A stretch of DNA of 35,711 nt from positions 1-35,711 of the forward strand of contig NZ_GL882691.1 in the NCBI RefSeq assembly GCF_000195635.1. The letters run 5' to 3'. The position numbers were made by a program, and so were the translations under genes. How positions within the stretch are numbered: position 1 is the first letter of the stretch; each line of letters starts with the position of its first letter. Source of the DNA: Bacteroides fluxus YIT 12057. Lineage in GTDB: Bacteria; Bacteroidota; Bacteroidia; Bacteroidales; Bacteroidaceae. Positions 25,028 to 31,909 of the stretch are shown here, one piece after another. The notes beneath the pieces were generated by a model. It was not told where the DNA came from and ran no database searches. It saw only the letters and a list, made by a program, of their open reading frames with translations.

Positions 25028-25939
25028 CTATTGTTTTTTCAGAAACAGTTTCTTGAAATCCGCAGGATAAGGTGTCTCAAAATGCATACTCTCGCCTGTA
25101 ACGGGATGGTCAAAGCAAAGTTTGAAGGCATGTAATGCCAGTCTGCCTATCGGGTTTACTTCCTCCAGTCCATAGCGTCCGTCTCCGATAATGGGATGAC
25201 CTAAATCCTGCATGTGTACGCGTATTTGGTTTTTGCGTCCTGTCTCCAGGTTCAGTTCCACTAAAGAATAGCCGTTGGCACGTTTGATGGTGCGGTAATG
25301 GGTGATTGCCTCCTTGCCTCCATCGTCTATCGGGCTGGAATACACGTAGAGCTTGCGGTCCGTGAGCCATGAAGAAACAGAACCGACATTCTTTTCCATT
25401 TCTCCGGCAACTACCGCTACATAGCGGCGGTCGAATACGATGTCGTGCCAATGGTCGCGCAGGGTATTTTGAGTCTTTTCATCTTTGGCAAACATCATTA
25501 AGCCGGAAGTGTCGCGATCCAAACGGTGTACGATGTACACACGGTGCTGCCTGCCCGAACGTTGAACGTATTCGTTCAATATGGTGTAGGCGGTACGTTC
25601 TTTCTGCCTCTCTGTATTTACAGACAGCAATCCCTGCATTTTCTCGATGACAATGATATAGGCATCCTCATATACAATCTTAATCAGTTTGTGGTTAAAC
25701 TCTTTCCGTCCTTTCTCACGGCTGATTTGCACCTTCATTCCCGGTTTCAGAGGAAAGTTGTATTGTGTGGTGATTACGCTGTCCACATACACAATCCGCT
25801 TGCTGAGCAATGATTTTAGTTTGGTGCGGCTGGCATCCGGCATTTTTGCCGCCAGAAACTCCATGAGCTCCATCGGATCTTTTACCATATAGTCCGTGTA
25901 TTGCGTGCGGGCTTTTGCTGTTTTTTTTTCTTTTGCCAC
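25028..25939 (-). CDS. RluA family pseudouridine synthase
   Basis: 303 residues. Isomerises U to pseudouridine in 23S rRNA and/or tRNA. An S4-like RNA-binding domain (about 22-75, with ASRTKLKSLLSKRIVYVD) precedes the catalytic domain. The catalytic Asp is D141 in the hallmark HRLDRDTSG (138-146). The later motifs ETGRKNQIRVHM and HPIIGDGRYG are also present. The acidic/basic N-terminal tail (KEKKTAKA) is an extension. Which rRNA site it modifies cannot be told. The stop abuts the bidirectional terminator. It starts 25 bases after the end of the methyltransferase gene and is probably co-transcribed with it. Confidence 0.93.
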   Translation of the reverse strand: MAKEKKTAKARTQYTDYMVKDPMELMEFLAAKMPDASRTKLKSLLSKRIVYVDSVITTQYNFPLKPGMKVQISREKGRKEFNHKLIKIVYEDAYIIVIEKMQGLLSVNTERQKERTAYTILNEYVQRSGRQHRVYIVHRLDRDTSGLMMFAKDEKTQNTLRDHWHDIVFDRRYVAVVAGEMEKNVGSVSSWLTDRKLYVYSSPIDDGGKEAITHYRTIKRANGYSLVELNLETGRKNQIRVHMQDLGHPIIGDGRYGLEEVNPIGRLALHAFKLCFDHPVTGESMHFETPYPADFKKLFLKKQ

Positions 25940-25964
25940 GTTTTTAGTGATTAACAGTTAGTGA

Positions 25965-27392
25965 TTAGTGATTGTTTTTTAGCTCAAGCAGCACTACATT
26001 CTCTACATGATGAGTGTGCGGGAACATATCTACGGGCTGAACGGCCTTCACTTTATATTTTGTATCGAGTAATTGCAAGTCACGTGCTTGCGTAGCAGGG
26101 TTGCAGCTTACGTAAACGATGCGTTTGGGCTCGGCGAAGAGAATGACATCCACTACATCCTGGTGCATTCCTGCACGTGGGGGATCGGTGATAATTACAT
26201 CGGGGCGGCCGTATTGGTTGATGAAATCCTGCGTCAGCATGTCTTTCATGTCACCGGCAAAGAATAGTGTGTTATGGATACCGTTGATCTCTGCATTTAC
26301 TTTGGCATCTTCAATGGCCTCGGGCACATATTCTATACCAATCACCTGGCGGGCCTGCTTGGATACGAAGTTGGCGATTGTCCCTGTGCCGGTGTATAAG
26401 TCATAAACCAACTCGTTACCGGTCAGCCCGGCAAAGTTACGGGCTATCTTATAGAGGTTATAGGCCTGTTCGGAGTTAGTCTGATAGAAAGATTTCGGTC
26501 CTATCTTGAAGCGTAGGCCTTCCATTTCTTCGAAGATATGGTCTTTGCCTTTGAAGGTATATACATCCAGATCGGTGATGGTGTCGTTACATTTATTATT
26601 AATAATGTATAGAAGGGAGGTGATTTCCGGGAAAGTATCTGCTACATGCTGCAACAACTGTTTGAACAGTTCCATCTCCTCATCCTTCTCTATCTTGCAA
26701 ATGAGGATGACCATCAGTTCGCCGGTAGTGGAAGTACGTACAATCATATTGCGTAACATTCCTTCGTGGGTGCGCAGATTGATGAACGAATAGTTGTGTT
26801 CATAAGCATAGTCGCGTACGGCATTTCTGATTCGGTTGGAAATGTCATCCTGCAACCAGCATTTTTCTATGGCCAGCACTTTGTCGAAAGCGTTGGGGAT
26901 GTGGAAACCTACGGCGTTCATCTGTTCATATACCACATTCTGCTGAACCTCCTCTGACGTCAGCCAGCGCTTGTTGGAAAAGGTATATTCCAGTTTGTTC
27001 CTATAGAATTGCGTCTTTTCAGAGCCCAATATCGGCGAGATTTCCGGAAGTTCTATTTTCCCGATACGGGTGAGATTATCCGTAATCTGCTTTTGCTTGT
27101 ACTTTATCTGTTCGGAGTAGGGAAGAACCTGCCATTTGCAACCGCCGCAAACCCCATAATGCCGGCAGAATGGGACAGCCCTTACAGGCGAATACTCATG
27201 GAACTTCACTGCCTCTGCTTCAGCATAATGATGTTTTTTTCTCTTGATTTGCAGATCTACTACATCGCCGGGAACGACGTATGGTACGAAAATCACCAAA
27301 TCATTGACTTTCGCGATGGCTTTTCCTTCGGCAGCCACATCCGTAATTGTTACCTTCTCCAATAAGGGAAGCTCTTTTCTCTTTCTTGCCAC
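25965..27392 (-). CDS. rlmD: 23S rRNA (uracil-C5)-methyltransferase, RlmD/RumA type
   Basis: 475 residues from a GTG at 27392 (reads MARKRKELPLLEKV). A longer frame from 27515 is rejected because it runs through the -7 box at 27421-27428. TRAM domain about 5-60, then the iron-sulfur Cys cluster with C76, C82, C85 (in PFCRHYGVCGGCKWQ) and a fourth Cys later (IEKCW), the SAM-binding VYDLYTGTGTIANF, ITDPPRAGMH and the catalytic Cys C430 in SCNPATQARDL. The enzyme methylates U in rRNA; the TrmA/RlmD group cannot always be separated by sequence, but the cluster fits RlmD-type. Near the RluA-type gene, it suggests a small rRNA modification unit. Confidence 0.9.
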   Translation of the reverse strand: MARKRKELPLLEKVTITDVAAEGKAIAKVNDLVIFVPYVVPGDVVDLQIKRKKHHYAEAEAVKFHEYSPVRAVPFCRHYGVCGGCKWQVLPYSEQIKYKQKQITDNLTRIGKIELPEISPILGSEKTQFYRNKLEYTFSNKRWLTSEEVQQNVVYEQMNAVGFHIPNAFDKVLAIEKCWLQDDISNRIRNAVRDYAYEHNYSFINLRTHEGMLRNMIVRTSTTGELMVILICKIEKDEEMELFKQLLQHVADTFPEITSLLYIINNKCNDTITDLDVYTFKGKDHIFEEMEGLRFKIGPKSFYQTNSEQAYNLYKIARNFAGLTGNELVYDLYTGTGTIANFVSKQARQVIGIEYVPEAIEDAKVNAEINGIHNTLFFAGDMKDMLTQDFINQYGRPDVIITDPPRAGMHQDVVDVILFAEPKRIVYVSCNPATQARDLQLLDTKYKVKAVQPVDMFPHTHHVENVVLLELKNNH

Positions 27393-27420
27393 TTTTACAC
27401 CAGTATAATAAATTCTTGTG

Positions 27421-27428
27421 CAAAAATA
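27421..27428 (-). promoter_or_regulatory. -7 promoter element for rlmD
   Basis: On the - strand TATTTTTG, followed by CAC, 28 bases before the GTG at 27392. It decides the choice of start. No good -33 is visible. Confidence 0.65.
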
Positions 27429-27542
27429 GACATTTTTCTGGGATTTCTCTCTATGAACAGAGATATAAAATATTGCAATGTCGAAATTGCATTTCCGCAT
27501 AAAGTTTTCTCGCAAAAAGTTTTCTAGTCTGCGAAATATAGT

Positions 27543-27550
27543 TAGATTTG
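27543..27550 (+). promoter_or_regulatory. -7 promoter element for ppdK
   Basis: TAGATTTG followed by CG, 48 bases before the ATG at 27599. TTTC at 27521-27524, 18 bases upstream, is a weak -33 candidate. A 10-base direct repeat AAAGTTTTCT (27501-27510, 27516-27525) lies over this region. Confidence 0.6.
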
Positions 27551-27598
27551 CGAACAGAAAAAGAAAAAAATCACAATCGAAAACTTTAAATTTTTATT

Positions 27599-30319
27599 AT
27601 GGACAAAAAAAGAGTTTATACCTTTGGTAATGGCCAGGCAGAGGGAAAGGCTGACATGAGAAACCTCTTGGGGGGTAAAGGAGCTAACCTTGCTGAAATG
27701 AATCTGATCGGGGTACCGGTTCCTCCGGGCTTTACAATTACTACAGAAGTTTGTACAGAATATTATGAAATGGGGCAAGAAAAAGTGGTTGCTCTGTTAA
27801 AGAAAGAAGTTGAAGATGCCATTGCGCATGTGGAGACATTGATGCGTTCAAAATTTGGTGACGTCGAAAATCCGTTATTGGTTTCAGTACGTTCAGGTGC
27901 ACGCGCTTCCATGCCGGGTATGATGGATACTATCCTGAATTTGGGCTTGAATGACGAAGTGGTGGAAGGTTTGATCCGTAAGACCGGAAACGCCCGATTT
28001 GCATGGGACTCTTACCGTCGGTTCGTACAAATGTACGGTGATGTGGTATTGGGTATGAAACCTGTCAACAAGGAAGATGTTGATCCGTTTGAGGCTATTA
28101 TAGAAGAGGTGAAGCACGCCAAAGGTGTGAGACTGGATAATGAACTGGAAGTGGAGGATCTTAAGGAATTGGTGAAGAGATTCAAGGCTGCTGTGAAAGA
28201 ACAGACCGGAAAAGATTTCCCGACCTGTGCTTACGAGCAGTTGTGGGGTGCTGTTTGTGCAGTGTTCAATTCCTGGATGAATGAACGTGCCATCCTTTAC
28301 CGCAAGATGGAGGGTATTCCTGATGAATGGGGTACGGCTGTCAGCGTACAGGCGATGGTATTCGGTAACATGGGTGAGACTTCTGCTACAGGTGTTTGCT
28401 TCAGCCGTGACGCTGCTACGGGTGAAGACCTCTTCAATGGTGAATACTTGATTAACGCCCAGGGTGAAGATGTTGTTGCGGGTATCCGTACTCCTCAGCA
28501 GATTACCAGGATCGGCTCTCAGCGTTGGGCTGAACTGGCAGGTGTAAGCGAGGAAGAACGTGCTGCCAAATATCCTTCCATGGAGGAGGCAATGCCGGAA
28601 ATCTATAAAGAGTTGGACGCTCTGCAGACTAAACTTGAAAATCACTATCATGATATGCAGGATATGGAGTTCACCGTACAGGAAGGAAAACTTTGGTTCC
28701 TCCAGACCCGCAACGGTAAACGTACCGGTGCCGCTATGGTGAAGATAGCCATGGACTTGCTCCGTCAAGGCATGATTGATGAAAAGACGGCTTTGATGCG
28801 TTGTGAGCCTAACAAACTCGATGAGTTGCTCCACCCCGTATTTGACAAGGCTGCTTTGAAGCAGGCAAAGGTTTTGACCCGTGGTCTTCCGGCTTCTCCG
28901 GGTGCTGCTACCGGACAAATTGTATTTTTTGCCGATGATGCAGCCGATTGGCATGCTGCCGGTAAACGTGTGGTGATGGTACGTATCGAGACGTCTCCCG
29001 AAGACTTGGCTGGTATGGCGGTTGCCGAAGGTATTCTGACTGCCCGTGGAGGTATGACTTCCCATGCAGCCGTTGTTGCCCGTGGTATGGGTAAGTGCTG
29101 CGTTTCCGGTGCCGGCGCTCTGAATATAGACTATAAAGCCCGCACTGTGGAAGTGGACGGCGTATTGCTGAAAGAAGGCGATTTCATTTCATTGAACGGC
29201 AGCACGGGTGAAGTATATAAGGGTAAGGTTGAAACCAAGGCTGCGGAGCTTTCCGGTGACTTTGCCGAGTTGATGGCTCTGGCCGATAAATATACCAAAC
29301 TTCAGGTTCGTACCAATGCAGATACTCCGCATGACGCGCAGGTGGCACGTAACTTTGGTGCAGTGGGCATCGGTCTTTGCCGTACGGAACACATGTTCTT
29401 TGAAGGTGAGAAAATCAAGGCTATGCGCGAGATGATTCTGGCTGAGAATGCGGAAGGCCGCCGTAAAGCTTTGGCCAAGATTCTGCCTTATCAGCAGGCC
29501 GACTTCAAGGGTATCTTCAAGGCTATGGAAGGTTGCCCGGTTACTGTTCGTCTGCTCGATCCTCCTTTGCATGAATTTGTTCCCCACGATCTGAAAGGAC
29601 AGCAGGAAATGGCTGACACGATGGGCGTTAGCCTGCAATATATTCAGCAACGCGTAGAATCGCTTTGTGAACACAATCCTATGTTGGGACATCGTGGTTG
29701 CCGTTTGGGAAATACTTATCCGGAGATTACCCAGATGCAGACACGTGCCATTCTCGGTGCTGCGTTGGAACTGAAAAAAGAGGGTGTAGAGACGCATCCT
29801 GAAATCATGGTTCCGTTGACTGGTATTCTTTATGAGTTCAAGCAACAGGAAGATGTGATCCGTGCCGAAGCTGCCAAATTGTTTGAGGAAGTGGGGGACA
29901 GCATTGACTTCAAGGTAGGTACAATGATTGAAATTCCTCGTGCTGCTCTGACTGCCGACCGTATCGCTTCTTCTGCCGAGTTCTTCTCGTTCGGAACAAA
30001 CGACTTGACTCAGATGACCTTTGGTTACTCGCGTGACGATATCGCTTCTTTCCTTCCGATTTATCTGGAGAAGAAGATTCTGAAAGTCGATCCGTTCCAG
30101 GTTCTTGACCAGAACGGAGTAGGACAGTTGGTACGCATGGCTACTGAAAAGGGACGTGCTATCCGTCCGGACTTGAAGTGCGGTATCTGCGGTGAGCACG
30201 GCGGTGAACCCTCTTCCGTGAAATTCTGCCACAGAGTGGGCTTGAACTATGTCAGCTGTTCTCCGTTCCGCGTGCCTATCGCACGTCTGGCTGCGGCGCA
30301 AGCGGCTATTGAAGGCTGA
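27599..30319 (+). CDS. ppdK: Pyruvate, phosphate dikinase
   Basis: 906 residues, the usual length. Reversibly converts pyruvate, ATP and Pi to PEP, AMP and PPi; in anaerobes it can run in the glycolytic or the gluconeogenic direction. Order: ATP-grasp nucleotide domain (from GGKGANLAEM, with SVRSGARASMPGMMDTILNL), the swivelling phosphohistidine domain with H489 in GGMTSHAAVVARGMGKCC, then the PEP/pyruvate TIM barrel (GIGLCRTEHMFF, GTNDLTQMTFGYSRDD, CGICGEHGGEP) with catalytic C887 in NYVSCSPFRVPIARL. It stands alone with its own promoter and a strong terminator. Confidence 0.98.
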   Translation: MDKKRVYTFGNGQAEGKADMRNLLGGKGANLAEMNLIGVPVPPGFTITTEVCTEYYEMGQEKVVALLKKEVEDAIAHVETLMRSKFGDVENPLLVSVRSGARASMPGMMDTILNLGLNDEVVEGLIRKTGNARFAWDSYRRFVQMYGDVVLGMKPVNKEDVDPFEAIIEEVKHAKGVRLDNELEVEDLKELVKRFKAAVKEQTGKDFPTCAYEQLWGAVCAVFNSWMNERAILYRKMEGIPDEWGTAVSVQAMVFGNMGETSATGVCFSRDAATGEDLFNGEYLINAQGEDVVAGIRTPQQITRIGSQRWAELAGVSEEERAAKYPSMEEAMPEIYKELDALQTKLENHYHDMQDMEFTVQEGKLWFLQTRNGKRTGAAMVKIAMDLLRQGMIDEKTALMRCEPNKLDELLHPVFDKAALKQAKVLTRGLPASPGAATGQIVFFADDAADWHAAGKRVVMVRIETSPEDLAGMAVAEGILTARGGMTSHAAVVARGMGKCCVSGAGALNIDYKARTVEVDGVLLKEGDFISLNGSTGEVYKGKVETKAAELSGDFAELMALADKYTKLQVRTNADTPHDAQVARNFGAVGIGLCRTEHMFFEGEKIKAMREMILAENAEGRRKALAKILPYQQADFKGIFKAMEGCPVTVRLLDPPLHEFVPHDLKGQQEMADTMGVSLQYIQQRVESLCEHNPMLGHRGCRLGNTYPEITQMQTRAILGAALELKKEGVETHPEIMVPLTGILYEFKQQEDVIRAEAAKLFEEVGDSIDFKVGTMIEIPRAALTADRIASSAEFFSFGTNDLTQMTFGYSRDDIASFLPIYLEKKILKVDPFQVLDQNGVGQLVRMATEKGRAIRPDLKCGICGEHGGEPSSVKFCHRVGLNYVSCSPFRVPIARLAAAQAAIEG

Positions 30320-30350
30320 TATTGATCAAGAATCAGATACTATATAGTTT

Positions 30351-30384
30351 AAAGGGATTCGCTTCAAAAGCGAATCCCTTTTTC
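30351..30384 (+). terminator. Terminator of ppdK
   Basis: A 14 bp perfect stem (30351-30364 with 30368-30381), a 3-base loop and a T-run to 30383. The reverse direction is followed only by TTTAAAC, so it may serve the - strand gene at 30390 only weakly. Confidence 0.92.
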
Positions 30385-30389
30385 TGTCC

Positions 30390-30998
30390 CTAATCGGCCA
30401 TATCTTTCAGCTTCTTGAAATGCCGTATGATTTCCAGATAGTCACGGTCGGTACAGGCATTGAACTTGTTCCAAAGGTCACCCATCACTACGGCACCGCC
30501 GAAACCGTAATCTTTAATTTCCAGGATATTGTCGGGAGTTATCCCACCCAATGCCATTACCCTGCCATCCACAATTTTGCTTTTGCCTGCCTGTCGTAGT
30601 TCCTCTGCCGTGAAACCGGAGGCCACTCCGCTTTTGGTAATGCAGTCATAAACAGGACTGAGGAACAGGTAGTCGTAAAAATGCTTTTTGTTCTGCACCT
30701 CTTCCATAGAATGACATGTACAACTGACATGCCCCGAGTAATCGTGGGGTTCCTTCGGATTACGGGCGTTCAGATGGATGCCCATCAGGCTGAATTCTTC
30801 CTGTAAATAGAAATGTTCGTGGGTAACGATTCGTTTATGGTATTTTTCGGGTATCAGCGTCAAAAGACGTTCAGAATACATGGCAGGTGTCTCCGGCTTT
30901 CTCAGATGCAAAATATCAAGTCCTTCTTCAAAAAGAGCTGTGATAATCTTGTCTTCCTCCACAAAAAATGTGGGTGCTGTGACTACAATAAGCTTCAT
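30390..30998 (-). CDS. Thiamine phosphate synthase-like (ThiE/TenI) protein
   Basis: 202 residues, TIM barrel. ThiE joins the pyrimidine and thiazole phosphates; TenI is a related thiazole tautomerase. Visible stretches: DILHLRKPETP (the conserved strand-2 Arg), HEHFYLQEEFSLMGIHLNAR, SCTCHSMEEV, YLFLSPVYDCITKSG (the phosphate loop), MALGGI and GGAVVMGDLWN. The canonical QLRxK of ThiE is HLRKP here, so a pure ThiE role is not certain. No thi gene is nearby. It has its own -7 box and stands between two terminators. Confidence 0.82.
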   Translation of the reverse strand: MKLIVVTAPTFFVEEDKIITALFEEGLDILHLRKPETPAMYSERLLTLIPEKYHKRIVTHEHFYLQEEFSLMGIHLNARNPKEPHDYSGHVSCTCHSMEEVQNKKHFYDYLFLSPVYDCITKSGVASGFTAEELRQAGKSKIVDGRVMALGGITPDNILEIKDYGFGGAVVMGDLWNKFNACTDRDYLEIIRHFKKLKDMAD

Positions 30999-31023
30999 TT
31001 TTTTGTTAAATGGTTATGTTTAG

Positions 31024-31056
31024 CAAAGTTAATGAATACTTACCTTAGTAGGCAAT
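31024..31056 (-). promoter_or_regulatory. Promoter of the ThiE-like gene
   Basis: On the - strand TAACTTTG (complement of 31024-31031), with ATTG (complement of 31053-31056) 21 bases upstream, one base off TTTG. It lies 26 bases before the ATG at 30998. No THI-box-like riboswitch is apparent in this short leader. Confidence 0.65.
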
Positions 31057-31091
31057 GATTTCCTTTAAAATATGTTAGATACAGAATTAAA

Positions 31092-31130
31092 CAAAAAAGC
31101 ACCCATGAGTCTGAGGAACTCACGGGTGCT
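31092..31130 (-). terminator. Terminator of the superoxide dismutase gene
   Basis: Stem AGCACCC-x-TGAGT (31098-31110) with ACTCA-x-GGGTGCT (31118-31130); the central A/C mismatch becomes a G-U pair on the - strand. A 7-base loop and a - strand T-run (A 31093-31098) follow. It lies 36 bases after the sod stop. Confidence 0.9.
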
Positions 31131-31165
31131 CATATAAAACTGGTTTTATGAGGTTTTTGTGGGGT

Positions 31166-31750
31166 TTACTTCATCCGATTACTTACTACGTCCCAGTCAA
31201 TGATGCTCCAGAGGGCATTTATGTGGTCGGCACGCCGATTCTGGTAGTCGAGGTAATAAGAGTGTTCCCATACATCGAATCCCAAGAGAGGGATTAACCC
31301 GGCACGTACAGGATTGCTTCCATTGGCTTCCTTCGTGATGTGGAGCTTACCGTTCTTATCCACTGAAAGCCATGCCCAGCCGGAGCCGAACAGTCCGACG
31401 GCAGCAGCGGTGAATTCTTTCTTGAAGTTCTCGAAGCTGCCGAAGTCACGTTTGATGGCTGCTGCCAGTTTTCCAACCGGTTCGTTGTGCCCCGGTTTTG
31501 GCGAGAACTGCAGGAAATAAAGTGTATGGTTCAATACTTGTCCGGCATTGTTGAATATGGCACCGTCCGGTGCGGCAGATACAATCGTAATTAAATCCTT
31601 GCCTTCGAATTCCGTACCCGGAACGAGGTTATTGAGGTTATTTACATAAGTTTGCAGATGTTTACCGTAGTGGTAATCTATTGTTTGCTGACTGATTACA
31701 GGTTCCAACGCATTATTGGCGTAGGGAAGTTTAGGCATTTCGTAAGTCAT
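31166..31750 (-). CDS. sodB: Superoxide dismutase, Fe/Mn type
   Basis: 194 residues from the ATG at 31750 (MTYEMPKLPYANNALEPVIS), which is the family start. Metal ligands H27 (DYHYGKH), H75 (LNHTLYF), D159 and H163 (DVWEH) are all present, with the FGSGWAWL signature. Dismutates superoxide in the cytoplasm; Bacteroides SOD can take Fe or Mn. An in-frame ATG at 31786 would add MNTLLMTLMITV, hydrophobic but without a charged signal start; I prefer the shorter form. The region upstream holds the palindrome AGTTT-TG-AAACT (31801-31812). Confidence 0.95.
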   Translation of the reverse strand: MTYEMPKLPYANNALEPVISQQTIDYHYGKHLQTYVNNLNNLVPGTEFEGKDLITIVSAAPDGAIFNNAGQVLNHTLYFLQFSPKPGHNEPVGKLAAAIKRDFGSFENFKKEFTAAAVGLFGSGWAWLSVDKNGKLHITKEANGSNPVRAGLIPLLGFDVWEHSYYLDYQNRRADHINALWSIIDWDVVSNRMK

Positions 31751-31800
31751 AACTGTTATCATTAAAGTCATTAATAACGTATTCATAAGTTCAATTATTT

Positions 31801-31812
31801 AGTTTTGAAACT
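31801..31812. promoter_or_regulatory. 12 bp palindrome upstream of the superoxide dismutase gene
   Basis: AGTTTTGAAACT, 51 bases upstream of the chosen sod start, in the gap between sod and the helicase. No consensus -7 box for sod is visible; this could be an operator. Weak support. Confidence 0.3.
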
Positions 31813-31867
31813 TTACTATACTAACGTGATAACATGATGAATTGTTCGCCGTGTCCGAACCTTTTTT

Positions 31868-31875
31868 TATCTTTG
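31868..31875 (+). promoter_or_regulatory. -7 promoter element for uvrD
   Basis: TATCTTTG followed by T, 34 bases before the ATG at 31910. The -33 half is poor (TGTT at 31843-31846, 21 bases upstream). Confidence 0.6.
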
Positions 31876-31909
31876 TCCCCATTATTACTTGATAAAGACT
31901 ATACGGAAT

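Noticed and set aside
27893..30301. Two long - strand open frames (390 and 370 residues) opposite ppdK
   Set aside because: Both are antisense shadows of a complete 906-residue PPDK; long shadows are expected from its codon use.
31751..31786. Hydrophobic 12-residue N-terminal extension of superoxide dismutase as a signal peptide
   Set aside because: It is too short, lacks a basic N-terminus and a cleavage site; the next ATG matches the family start.
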